DNA from: Beroe forskalii
Taxonomy: Eukaryota > Ctenophora > Nuda > Beroida > Beroidae
Assembly: GCA_011033025.1 (NCBI GenBank)
Contig: WFMF01000389.1
Span: 106,184 to 170,183 of the forward strand
Direction: 5' to 3'
Length of the DNA stretch: 64,000 nt
Under the pieces are notes generated by a model that was not told where the DNA came from, searched no databases, and saw only the letters and a program-made list of their open reading frames with translations. Positions 19,450 through 30,904 of the stretch are shown one piece after another. Every line of letters starts with the position of its first letter. Within the stretch, counting starts at the first letter, position 1. The translations under genes and the position numbers were made by a program.

Positions 19450-22400
19450 TTCTGTGACCTGATTTAAATAATAATAATATAATATAATTGTTTTGTAATG
19501 AATACAACACATTTATGTCACTCTCATTCTTCATCATCATTCTTCATGTCATGCACCTCTACAAGGTACTCTTAGTTTTCTTTAAAACTGAGATACATTT
19601 TGATGCACCATTCTATGGTGCTCTGATTGAAATAGTAATAATTTAAAATAAAAAAGAAAGTCAGTTTTACCTATTTATACAGAAATATAATAATTTAACA
19701 GTTATGAATTAAAAATAAATAGCTGTCTATGAATTATGAAAAAATAGTCAATAAAAAAGGTCACTAGAATATACCTATGGAAAAAACAAGATACGACAAA
19801 AATAAAGACATTTGTCATCATTAATTGTGAGAAAAAGTATTTATTCCTTTCTTTTTAGCAATGAAAGGGTTTTCCAAAAGATACTTATTAAACTTTTCTT
19901 TGCGTATCAAATAATTTGAATTACCTTCAATTTTATCAATGATAATATTAGAGATTTCCCAGAACTGGTTATCTAAACTAAAACAGTCTGCTTTGAACTT
20001 TTGTAAGTTTGTTTTGAATGAATTTACATCTTGTGATGACTTAACAAATGGTGGTAAGTTGTTCCAATACTTCTTAATTCTATCAGGTAGGAATGATTGC
20101 CTCAATTTTAAGATATTAGCATCAACTTTAACATTAACTTTACTTACAATTTTTCTACCAGATCTACTTAATCTACTTTACCAGTGACAATCTTGTAAGT
20201 TTCTATGAGGTCACCACGGATACGTCTTTCTCCAAGAGTAGTAAGATCCATCATTTCCAGCCGCTTGCTGTAGGGAAGAAGGCCAATATCATTGGCAAGA
20301 CGAGTGAACCTGCGCTGAATTGATTCCAACTCCAAGATTATTGACCAATTCCCATGGCAAGCAACCGGATTCCAAGGTTGGACACAATATTCTAGTCTAG
20401 GACGAATAATTGCTTTGTAAACTCTAGACAGTAACCTATGATCTCTGTTGACCATATTCCTAGAAACCCAACCAATGCATTTATTGGCTAACTTAATACA
20501 TGATCTAATGTTCTCATCCCAGCCCAATTTTTCACTTACAAATAATCTAAATCTTTTTCAATATTAACACCTTTCAATAACATACCATGGAGGAAATACT
20601 GATGATGTGGATTCTCATTATAAGCTAGATGCATAACTTTACATTTTTCAGTATTAAACTTCAGAAGCCATAACTTTTCCCATTTCTCTAACATATGTAG
20701 ATCTTCATTTACCTGCATTTTATTGCCAGCATTTGCAATGAGTTTGAGGTCATCTGCAAATAACATACTAGTATTCTTAAGTTTATCTGGTAGATCATTA
20801 ATAAAAAGTATGAACAATAAGGGTCCCAGAACTGAACCCTGAGGAACACCACTACGAACTGGGGGTCTTCCACGAACGGAGATAAGTGTACTTAAGAAAT
20901 ACTTATGATCGATTTTAAGAGTGCTCCTAAATATTCTGTTCACGAAACTTGAGATAAGAAGATATTTCGCACTTATCTTCTTCTTCTTAGGAACTTCCTA
21001 AATTTTTAAGAAGACTTATCATAAACCCTTCCTAAATCTGCGTTACCCTCCATATTTGATGCGTGAGTCAAACGCGAGCTTAATTGGGGTCTTCCTAACT
21101 CACTAAGTGCACTTAACTTTCTTCTTAACTTCACTATATTTAGGTGCATCACTAAGAGCAGTTTTATCCTTCTTAACGTCTTCTTAGCGTGATCCTAACT
21201 CAAGAATGGGATTCAATTTCAATCAAACAATTATTATATCGCCCCACATAATTGAGTTAGAACAGTTTATTGGAAATGTTTTCATAGCAGCGATAGGAAG
21301 TACTATCTTAATTAGCTTATGCTTGGCGTGACAAAAAAATCAATTATCCTTTCTTGGCCTCTGATTGGCTTGTGCACTATACATGTGGTTTGCGTTAGCT
21401 CATTCACGTGTCACATCCTTCAATACTTAAGAAGGGTTTCGTGGACAAGAAAATTCATCTTAAGAACAATATTGGTTAAGAAGAAAAGTTTCATGAACAG
21501 TCATAACTCGCGTTCTTAAATATTAAAAGTGTTCTTAACTTTGTGATCACTTTTAAGAAGGAAGTTTCGTGGAGGAGCTCCTGCTCTGCTTGTTGAATAG
21601 CAACCTCTGACACTTGTTCGCATAGATCTATCAGATAAGAAATCCCTCAAAATATCAAGTAAAGGACCTTTTATACCATATCCTTCAAGTTTAGTTAGAA
21701 GTCTAAAATGAGGCACTGAATCAAATGCCTTTAAATAGTCAAAATATAAAATGTCAACAGGGTAACCAGCATCAAACAAATCTAATACAGAGTCAAATGT
21801 TTCAAGAAGATTTGAAAGACATGATTTCCCTTCAAAGGAATCCATGCTGGACATTTGAAATATTATTTTCAACAATATTAAGTATATGCTTTCAAAAAAT
21901 TTCTCATAAATTTTTACACAAAATACAAGTTAGGGAGACTGGACGATAGTTAAAGGGTTCAAGTTTTGAATCTTTTTATGCAGTGCCACAACATTGGCTG
22001 TCTTCCAGATATGAGGTATTTGACACTTCTCAATGCACTTAGCATATAACAAAGTTATAGATCTTACAAAGTTTGAATTATCAGCTAAGGAAAATAACAA
22101 CTTAGGATGAATATTATCAGGGCCAAAACTTTTATAAATATTGAGACTTTTAATTCATTAAACATCTTTCTCAGATATATGAACATCTTGTGCACATTCA
22201 GGTGTAGACTTATAACAATCCTGAGGAAGTGGTCCAAGTGGCTCCTCCACAAAAAACAGAAGAGAAAGCATCAGCAAGACATTCGGCTGTCTCATAGTCA
22301 TTTGAAGTTAAGGAACCTGACTTTTCATCCTTCCTCAAGGTTGTGACCATTGATTTAACTTGATGCCACAGGAGATAAGAAAAAAAATGCTTTTTGAGTT

Positions 22401-24800
22401 ATGCTTCAAATCAGCAGTGATAGTCTTTTCATAACAATTTTGCTTTTATCTCTACATCTTCAAATTTTCCCTGCTTGCTCAAGGCTACATCTAACATTTC
22501 TATACTCCCAATTTCATCAAAATCTTGCCATGCTTTATTTTTTAGCTCTCATTGCACGACGGAGAGGAATTGATCCATGGCATGTTGTAATTGTCAATTT
22601 TTCCTGGCTCACAGGGCTTAACAGGTGGGATAAGCTCAGATATTGATGACAACTTGCCATGGATTTCTCCCCATTTCTTCAACATTCATGATTTCAGTAT
22701 TTTTGCTAAATTCCCAGTTAGTTTATATATGACTCCTTTAAAAGTTCATCAGTGCTTATTTTGGACCAGCACCTTTTTAAGCATCATCAATATCAATAGA
22801 ATGTTCTTTTTTGGGTTAAATAAGTTTAAATTAATGATTAAAGACATATGATCACTTTTACCTAATGGTGGACCTATCTCAAACTCACTAACAAGAGAAT
22901 CATCTGAACAGAAAACTTGATCTATTGTACTTTCTTGAATGGAGCCACTTACTTTTTCTTCTGTGAGTCACCTCATCTGTTATCAGCCATGAAAAACCAG
23001 AGTTGTGAACAGTTTCCAGTACATTCTGCTGGAGAAGCAAGGATTTACTGTTTGTGTCCATGGGTCCAGCAACATTACCAGATAACCATGAGATATCAGG
23101 GCAATTGAAATCTCCACCAATCAGTTTTCTTTGTCATCATCTGTGGGTAGAAATCTTGGAAGCAAAATAGTCTAAAAAACTCGGTATTTTGATACTCATT
23201 CAAGGAGGCAAGATCTGTATAAACAGCCTAGCTCTATTTTCCCAACATCTGTTTGAATAGTCACTGAAGCTGAGTCTAGACTGCTGTTATGACTTCCCTG
23301 TACAACTTGTATGCTCTCATGTACATAGATGACTGACCCACCACCTTCACTCACTTTACATCTTGAAGTTGTCCTATCTAGCTTGAAGTTCTATTACTAG
23401 TATAAGCATTGAATCCAGGGATATTGATTTCAAAGCTAATTCAAGATCATCATTGAAGTGGGATTCATAACACAAACAATGTAATGGCATTCATCTCAAT
23501 GATTACGTAACTGTGAAAGTTTGTTATAGAGCCCATTTGCATTGGTGCTAAATAAACTTTTAGCTGTTTTTCTTATTAGCAGCTTTAGTGTTTGCTGTTT
23601 CAATTACCTGACCTGTTCTTCCCTCAACTTCTGTCATTTTCTTCTCTCCTCCCTGACAAAAAAGCAGCCTCCCTATCCACTCGACACAAATCCTCGATTC
23701 ACCCAGTGGTCAGTACCCATCTGTAGCCCTTCCCCATTATGCCAAAAGGTTTGCAATGTCCCAACAGACTTGAAAACAACCACTAGTGGACGTGGAATAA
23801 TTTCATTTGCTTCATTTTTCCTGACTTGTCTAACTCCTAACAAGTGACTATTTCTTCAGGACCATCCCAATTTTATCTGAGCACAGATAGCCAATGTCAT
23901 GCTTAAAGCTCTTTGATCACCAACAACACTACTAGGAGCCTCAGGGACCCTTTGAAACAATGACATTCTTAAGCTTCTTTTTCTCTTTCAAGCTTTTTCC
24001 ACGCTAAAGGGTTACAAACATCTTTTGACCAGGGGTAGTAGTGGATCTTGAGGCTTCCAAAACCTCCTTCTGGTTACTCTGATAGCTTCTGCATATGTTT
24101 TGACATCTTTTTAACACCTGACTGCAATTTAGTTGCAAATACGACATCTTCTCGAACAGTCTCAATTTCATTTTTAACAGCTTCAAGCTCTTCACGCACA
24201 ATTTTCTGATGGACATGTGATTCGAAGTGTCATTGCTTTAGGGTTGTGTTTCTGATGGGAGACAATTGAAACACCACCAATTCTTAAGGAGTTCAACATG
24301 TTCAGCTAGCAACCCACTGAGATTGACACAATTAGGTGAAAACATTTCAGACATTTGGAACATGTGATAGATCCTGTAACAACAGCTGACTCACACACAC
24401 ATGAACTGTCATTTTTGGAACTTTTAGCTTGGGGGCTTGAAGTTTGAGAAGTTTCTCCATCACTGTTGATCTTCTTTCTAGAGTAGGTTCTTTGACTTCT
24501 GTCCCTCTTTCTTGAATGATTTACTTCTGTCAATCTCCACCATCAGAGTAAACAACTCTCACAGGTTCATCAGTTTCCTCCCCATTGTCTTCATCTTCAG
24601 TTGGGGGATTATGAAGTTCTTTGAACCTTGTAACATGAGAAGCCATGTCAAACAAAACAAAACGTTACAAAGAAGTAGATAATTAAGTAGACAATTTAGA
24701 TGAAAAAGACAATTCTTTTTCTGATGAACTGATGAACTGATTGGGGTGTACAGGATCATTTTTTGCTATCAGAAAACTGAAGGTAAGCTAAGAAAATAAA
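19450..24800 (-). mobile_element. LINE-A: near full-length, decayed non-LTR retrotransposon
   Basis: Reading leftwards from 24.8 kb: ORF1 remnants with a Cys/His finger (CVCE...CSKCLKCFH near 24310-24400) and a charged helical stretch. Next come an APE-type endonuclease remnant (GDFNCPDISW near 23120), RT fingers (GPDNIHPKLL and IPHIWKTANVVALHKK near 22130-21960), RT palm (ILYFDYLKAFDSVP near 21740; SGVPQGSVLGPLLFILFIND near 20830; FADDLKL) and a long C-terminal region to 19821. The 3' end carries (TAA)n-like microsatellite at about 19455. The PHD-like ORF1 plus APE/RT ORF2 layout fits CR1-like LINEs. Many frameshifts exist, and a TIR element splits the RT at about 20880-21590. A second, truncated copy lies at 36815-37932. 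Confidence 0.85.
20880..21590. mobile_element. TIR element inserted in LINE-A reverse transcriptase
   Basis: The LINE-A palm is interrupted between the block ending near residues SVRGCYSTS and the VRSGVPQGS block. The intervening ~0.7 kb has related ends: GTTCACGAAACTT near 20939 and, inverted, CCACGAAACTTCCTTCTTAA near 21560. Further copies of the CACGAAAC...CTTCTTAA motif occur inside at about 21440 and 21490. The interior is rich in CTTAAGAA-like words. It has no coding capacity. Exact borders and target duplication could not be fixed. Confidence 0.6.
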
Positions 24801-24811
24801 AATTTGAAATT

Positions 24812-24894
24812 TGACCATAGCGGGCTTGAACCCGTGACTCTAGCGTCCCAGCACTACAAAGTCAGGCAGCGCTAACCGATTAGGCTACAAAGTC
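24812..24894 (-). tRNA. tRNA-like sequence (pseudogene or SINE head)
   Basis: On the minus strand an 83-nt stretch has textbook internal promoter boxes, A box TAGCCTAATCGG and B box GGTTCAAGCCC. Its end pair (GACTTTG with TATGGTC) forms five or six of seven acceptor pairs. The length suits a class II tRNA. However, the T stem is poor in the standard register and no anticodon arm pairs well, so I cannot assign an amino acid. The words around CTTTGTAG occur twice. It lies 50 bp upstream of the first LINE-A frame. More likely a tRNA pseudogene or tRNA-derived SINE head than a working tRNA. Confidence 0.4.
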
Positions 24895-24899
24895 GTGGA

Positions 24900-25640
24900 A
24901 TGACATGTTAATTATGTGTAACAATACGTGTTAAATTTCAGTTTTTATTGTGATATTGATTCAATTTTCCACATCATTTCTCAAAGAATAGTCAAATTTG
25001 GCAAGCCTTCTTCACATTCACTCGGTCAATATCTTTTTTGGCAAAAATCGTGTTTTTTGTGTTTGAAATAGTCGAAATGAAAATCAATTTTTAGTAAAAA
25101 TCTCCGAAGAGAGTAAAATAATATATAGCTCGAGGAAGCACCAAACATTCATAATGAATGGTGTATCGCAATAACAATAAATAACAATAAATTAATATCT
25201 GATAACAATAAATTAATCTGTCATATGGACTGCCAACTTTCTAGTATTATCACTCGAATGGCAAATTCTCATTATTCTCATTAGTTATAATCAGTCGGTG
25301 GGTAACTTTCTTATTTCATGATTTTGAAAAAATAAGTGTTGAAATATTTCCAAGTTATTCCGTAAAAACGCAGATTTCCGCGCACGATTTGGTTCACTTT
25401 TGGTCGAACGTTTTGAGAAGGTGTTCTAGCATTTTTGTCATAAAAGTGTCAGGATTTTACAGGATTTTACAAGAGGTTCCTCTCCATTCTTGTCATGGAT
25501 TTTACGAAATTTCCGTCAATTAAAGTATCAACAAAGAGCTCTTTGTGGCTTTGCAGCTAATATTATGTCTGCTCGATATCATAGTCTATGTTTTAGGCGG
25601 TTCGGCTGACGTAATTTTAAGTAAGCAAAGTGGATGCTTG
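24900..25640. other. Unrecognised AT-rich DNA
   Basis: No convincing reading frame, repeat or structure was seen. Confidence 0.4.
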
Positions 25641-25641
25641 A

Positions 25642-25935
25642 TTACGCCCAATTGTCAACTAGCTTGAATGAAATCATATCCGTATCATGATATCGATTAC
25701 AGATATTCTTAGAAATTCGTACGAGCTTGTTCGTGTCCAGCTGCGGAACGCGCCGCATTCTTTGTCGAGGGTCAGTAGGTACAACTCCTGTAAAATCATG
25801 ACAATTTTGGGCTAGAACATCTACTGAACGTCCTACTGTTCTTGTGTTTGCTGCAGGGCGCCATGCTTTAGTGATGGATGTAATTGCGCGTCGGGGGCAC
25901 GCGCACGTACGAATTTCTTTGGAATTAAGTCTCAA
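25642..25935 (-). CDS. Unrecognised 97-residue reading frame, possible first exon
   Basis: ATG-started frame, basic and cysteine-containing, with no domain I recognise. Composition is not repeat-like (for example GVVPTDPRQRMRRVPQLDTN and a C-terminal NICNRYHDTDMISFKLVDNW). What makes it worth noting is its context. The start codon lies 5 bp from a cluster of long palindromes, with a perfect CRE at about 150 bp, which looks like a promoter reading leftwards. It could be a first exon, a small gene or chance. No clear splice donor was identified near its end. Confidence 0.25.
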   Translation of the reverse strand: MRLNSKEIRTCACPRRAITSITKAWRPAANTRTVGRSVDVLAQNCHDFTGVVPTDPRQRMRRVPQLDTNKLVRISKNICNRYHDTDMISFKLVDNWA

Positions 25936-25940
25936 ATCGG

Positions 25941-26092
25941 CACGCTACGTAGCGTGCTGACACGCTACGTAGCGGGTTTACACGCTACGTAGCGTGCCTC
26001 CTCCCGGGTAACGTACCGGTTCGCTACCGGTAGGATAGCGTGCCGGCACGCTAAATCAACTCTTTCAATATGAAAGGCTGAAGTGACGTCAC
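25941..26092 (-). promoter_or_regulatory. Palindrome cluster plus CRE
   Basis: CACGCTACGTAGCGTG, a perfect 16-bp palindrome, occurs at 25941-25956 and 25981-25996, with an imperfect copy at 25961-25976, so copies are spaced exactly 20 bp. A related perfect 18-bp palindrome, TAGCGTGCCGGCACGCTA, lies at 26036-26053, and two ACCGGT palindromes lie between. GTGACGTCAC, containing the full CREB/ATF site, is at 26083-26092. GC-rich against AT-rich surroundings. This could be a promoter, or a cruciform-rich small element. Regulation is inferred only. Confidence 0.45.
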
Positions 26093-26330
26093 TACTGCAA
26101 TTTAAGTTACTGTTAGGTCATCTAACTTAGATTTCAAATGTTAATTTTTAATTAAGGAATCTTCTTCAAGCCTTGATTCAGTGTACCGGTATGGTCCAAT
26201 CTTACAATGAGTTGTTGTTGTCAAAATTTCACCTCTAAGTGATGAGCTCATCATCTTTCAAACCTACATACATCACTACCTCATCATTTCCAAAACATAC
26301 ATATATACCTTAGTGATGAGCTCATTTCTC

Positions 26331-27965
26331 ATGAGTCCTACGGGAGTCTTATGGGAGTACCACGGGAGTACTACGGGAGTACCCCCGGAGTACTCGAGAG
26401 TCTCCCGGAAGTCCTCCGTCAGTACCCCGGGAGTCCTACAGGAGTACCCCGGGAGTACCACAGGAGTACCCCGGGAGTACCACGTGAGTACCACGGGAGT
26501 AAAACGGGAGTACCCCGGGAGTACTACGGGAGTACTACGGGAGTACTTGGCCTCGGGATAATCCCGGGAGTACCACGGGAGTCTTACAGGAGCAACCCGG
26601 GAGTACCACGGGAGTACCACGGGAGTACCACGGGAGTACATCGGGAATTCCTCGGGAGTACCACGGGAGTACCCCAGGAGTACCACGAGAGTACCACGGG
26701 AGTACCACGGGAGTACCCCGGGAGTCCTACGGGAGTACCACGGGAGTACTACGGAAGTACTACGGGAGTACCCCCGGAGTACTCCGAGAGTCTCCCGGAA
26801 GTCCTCCGTCAGTACCCCGGGAGTCCTACAGGAGTACCACGGGAGTACCACACTACCACGGGACTACCCCGTGAGTACAACGGAAGTACCCCGGGAGTAC
26901 CATGGGAGTACCACGGGAGTACCCCGGGAGTACCACGGAAGTACCCCGGGAGTACCCCGGGGAGTCCTACGCGAGTACCCCAGGAGTATTACGGGAGTAC
27001 CCAGGGATTACTACGGGAGTACTACGGGAGTGCTACGGGAGTACCTCGGGAGTACTACGGGAATACCACGGGAGTACTACGGGAGTACCACGGAAGTACC
27101 TCGGGAGTACCTGGCCTCGGGAGTACCCCGGGAGCCCCACAGGAGCACCCCGGGAGTACCACGGGAGTACTACGGGAGTACCACGGGAGTACCCCGGGAG
27201 TACCACGGGAGTACCCCGGGAGTACCACGGGAGTACTACGGGAGTACCACGGGAGTACCCCGGGAGTACCCCGGAAGTACCATGGAGTACCCCGGGAGTA
27301 CTACGGGAGTACCCCGGAAGTACCCCGGAAGTACCACGGGAGTACCCCGGGAGTACCACGGAAGTACCCCGGGAGTACCACGGAAGTACCCCGGGAGTAC
27401 CCCGGGAGTCGTACGGAAGTACCCCGGGAGTCGTACGGAAGTACCCCGGGAGTCCTACGGGAGTACCCCGGGAGTACCCCGGGAGTCCTACGGGAGTACC
27501 CCGGGAGTAGTCCGAGAGTCTCCCGGAAGTCCTCCAAGAGTACCCGGGAGTCCTACAGGAGTACCACGGGAGTACCACAGGAGTACTTTGGGAGTACCAC
27601 GGGAATACCCCGGGAGTAACCCGGGAGTACCACGGGACTACCCCGGGAGTACCATGGAAGTACCCCGGGAGTACCATGGGACTACCCCGGGACTACCCCG
27701 GGACTACCCCGGGAGTACCACGGGACTACCCCGAGAGTACCACGGAAGTATCCCGGGAGTACCACGGGAGTACCCCGGGAGTCCTACGGGAGTACCCTGG
27801 GAGTGCTACGGGAGTACTCCGGGAGTACTACGGGAGTAGTGAGTACTACGGGAGTACTACGGGAGTACCAAGGGAGTACTACGGGAGTACCACGAAAGTA
27901 CTACGGGAGTACCCCGGGAGTACTACGGGAGTACCACGGGAGTACTACGGGAGTACCCCGACGAT
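26331..27965. repeat. 11-bp minisatellite (GAGTACCACGG)
   Basis: About 1.6 kb of an 11-bp unit, GAGTACCACGG, with position variants (CC, TA, CC/TA swaps, GTCC). Because 11 is not a multiple of 3, each frame reads the same 11-residue cycle (GVPREYHGSTT on the plus strand) in rotation. The unit has no stop in any frame, so frames of up to 422 codons stay open. These are not credible genes. The array is preceded by a direct repeat of CTAAGTGATGAGCTCAT-like sequence at about 26235 and 26310. Confidence 0.95.
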
Positions 27966-28319
27966 ACAATCATAGTACACTCTGATGAAAGGTGAAAAAC
28001 GGGACGTTGCCCCAACCCCAGGAGGAAGGAAAGGGAGGGGTGCATTGTGATGAGAGGGAAATTAGACAAGACAAACTACAGAATATACTATAAGCTTCTA
28101 ATTATAAGTAGGCAATTAGGCAGGCATGGGAGAAAATTATTTCAGAACAAATTCATGTTACATTATATATGTTACATTATGTTACTATTCATTGTTCGTT
28201 ACATTCCAACGATAGAAACACAGATGAGAGGAGACAAGGGAGGAGACCAGAGAGGAAGGAAATGGAATGGAGGAAAGGAAAGTATAGGGAAGGGAACATG
28301 CCATTACACACTTTTTCGA
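27966..28319. other. Purine-rich unrecognised DNA
   Basis: Contains AGGAAGGAAAGGGAGG-like purine-rich tracts and an AT-rich middle. No gene recognised. Confidence 0.4.
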
Positions 28320-28680
28320 GCTAGGGGGGGCCGAGGCCCCCCCAGATTTTTTCCAGGGGGGGCCTTTTGAAAACTACAGGGGGCCAAAATTTACATATAC
28401 AAATTTTCATTTTTCATAGCCATAATTTTCACTATTTTGCATAAAAAAGTACTAAAATCATGTTTTATTCATTGATTTTGCCCTGACAAAGGGTGAGAAG
28501 TTCAGGAAAATTTCTGTCTTGATGAACTAAACTTTCACCTCCTTTCTTTGGTCAAATTTTTGAGAAAATTTTTGGTAGGGCCAAGGCCCCCCCTAAGATT
28601 TTTCTAGAGGGGTCCTTTTGAAAACTAGGGGGGCCTGGCCCCCTCTTAGGGGGGCCGTGTAGTCCCATGGAAGGGAAGGG
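28320..28680. repeat. Diverged direct repeat with G/C-run blocks
   Basis: Two copies of a block with GGCC(G/A)AGGCCCCCCC, then AGATTTTT and CCTTTTGAAAACTA. They lie at about 28329-28380 and 28579-28632, separated by about 200 bp. The second is followed by a GGGGGGCCTGGCCCCCTC palindrome-like segment. Possibly the remains of one inserted element. Confidence 0.6.
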
Positions 28681-29084
28681 ACAGGGGAAGGGAGGGACGA
28701 GGATACAGGGGAAGGGAAGGGAGGGCTGAATTCTGATGAGAGGGGGTATTAAACCTTTAGGCTTTAAACGATACAACTGCAGTAGATACTGACCTTCTGA
28801 CGAGAGTGCGAGCATGGGAGTCGTGTAAAAGGCCACATCTAACCAAAGTCCAGGAGGCGTTGATCATCTTCGAGAAGATGGACAAGGTAAAATCAGATAA
28901 CAGAACGGCCTAGCGACCTGAATACCTGTAAAAAGAGAGCTGGTAAACTCGATTAAGTTGAAACTTGATTGAATTCAAACAGTGGTTTATATCGAGATAC
29001 TGTATTTATAGGTTTTGTATTATATCTAGGTATTATTCTCTGGACAAAATGATCAGAAGCTGTACCTTAAAATGTATCATGGGG

Positions 29085-30350
29085 CATAGAGTTTTCCCAG
29101 GATCAAGGGCACTCTCTCAGGAACATGGAGGGTTCCCAGAATCAAAGCACTCTTTCATATTCAAGGAGTCTCTCCCAGTATCATGATTCCTGGACACTCT
29201 CCCAGGATAGAGTCTTTCCCAGGATCAAGGAGACTCTTCCAGGATCATAGAGTCTTTCCCAGGATGAGGGGCATTCTCTCAGGATCATAGTCTTTCCCAG
29301 GATCAAGGGCACTCTCTCAGGATCATGGAGTCTTTCACAGGATCAAGGAGACTCTCTAAGTATCACAGATTCTTTCCCAGGATTAAGGGCACTCTTTCAT
29401 ATTCAAGGACTCTCTCCCAGTATCCTGGACACTCTCCCAGGATGGAGTCTTACCCAGGATGAAGGGCACTCTCTCAGGATCATAGTCTTTACCAGGATCA
29501 AGGGTAGGTACTCTCTCAGGATCATGGAGTCTTTCCCAGGATCAAGGAGACTCTCTAAGTATCACACTATCACAGATTCTTTCCCAGGATTAAGGGCACT
29601 CTTTCATATTCAAGGAGTCTATCCCAGTATCCTGGACACTCTCCTAGTATGGAGTCTTACCCAGCATGAAGGAGACTCTTTGAGGATCATAGAGTCTTTC
29701 CCAGGATGAGGGGCATTCTCTCAGGATCATAGTCTTTCCCAGGATCAAGGGCACTCTCTCAGGATCATGGAGTCTTCCCAGAACAATTTCATTTATTTCA
29801 TAAGATCTAGGAGTCTTTCTCAGGATCACAGAGCCATCAGCCATTCCCAAGATTAAGAAAAATCTATCAGGATCCTGGATCATGGGGGCTTTTCCAGGAT
29901 CGAGGCCACTCTCTCAGCATCAAGGAGACTCTCTAATTATCGTAGATTCTTTTATAGAGTAATTCAGGATCAAGGACTTTTCCATCAGAATTGTAGTGTC
30001 TTGTAGAATGAAGGACACTCTCTCAGGTACAAGAAGTCTTTCCCAGAATCATGAAATGTTTCCTTGGGTCACGGAGACTTTTTCAGGATCAATGAGACTT
30101 TCTCAGGATGAAGGATTCAGTCCATAAGCTAGTAGTCACATCTATGATCAAGGAGGACATCCCAAGATAATAAAAGACTTTAGCGTGATCAAGGAGTCCT
30201 TTCCAGGATCAAAGAATCAGTCCCTGGAACAAGAAGTTAATTTTTGTAATAATGGAGTCCTTTACAAGATCTAGGAGTCTTTCCCAGGGTCAATGAGACA
30301 CTCCCAGAATCAAGGAGTCAATCTCAGGATCAAGGAGGGTGTTCCAGGAT
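29085..30350. repeat. Degenerate tandem repeat, TCTTTCCCAGGATCAAGGAG-type
   Basis: Short degenerate units of about 15-32 bp centred on CCCAGGATCA and CTCTCTCAGGATCATGGAGT fill 1.2 kb. A higher-order block of roughly 210-240 bp is visible: TTTCATATTCAAGGA recurs at about 29153, 29392 and 29607, and CTGGACACTCTCC near 29189, 29424 and 29633. Units decay towards 30350. Confidence 0.85.
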
Positions 30351-30677
30351 CATATTTGTATGTTAAACTGATAGCTTCAAAGGTAATTGCTTAATTGTGC
30401 ACTGAACAAAGATGAGATAATATTGAGTGGCTATCAATGATCCAAGTTTGTTGCTTCTGAGGTTGACTGACAGTTCTATCCTAGTTTATTAGGGAATGTT
30501 GGTAAGTTAAAGCAATACAACTAACAAGTAATATGATGAATACAGTCTGATGTCTTGAAGATTGAAGAAAGTTTACAATATGATTTGAAAATGCAGATAG
30601 ACTAATTAAGTATCAAAGAGTATTTAACCATTACTGCTCACAAAGACAATATATCAATCATGTTTGTTTCATTCTTT

Positions 30678-30747
30678 GCACAGGTAGCGGTGGTTAAGGC
30701 ATGGTACTGTCAATTGAGAAGATGGTGGTACAATTCCTGGCTGTGCC
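30678..30747 (+). other. Second tRNA-like sequence (tRNA-derived relic)
   Basis: A 70-nt stretch with ends GCACAG and CTGTGC, which pair perfectly over 6 bp. It also has an A-box-like TAGCGGTGGTTAAGG and a B-box-like GGTACAATTCC. The T stem is mutated in its 5' half and the anticodon arm is weak. It is best seen as a tRNA pseudogene or the head of a tRNA-derived SINE whose body may run to about 30890. Confidence 0.4.
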
Positions 30748-30904
30748 TATTGTGCTAAGGGTCAGCATTATCACATAAGAGCATAAGCAGCTACATTGTT
30801 CACTCAATCAAGTGTACAGGGAACTGCACAGGAGGGTTAAATGAGGAGCTGCTCATGGAAGCAAGGGTCTCAGGCAATTAGAGTAGGATTACACTTCCTT
30901 AACC

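Noticed and set aside
26351-27619. A 422-codon open frame in the 11-bp minisatellite
   Set aside because: All frames are open because the unit has no stop codon. The peptide is a pure translation of the repeat.
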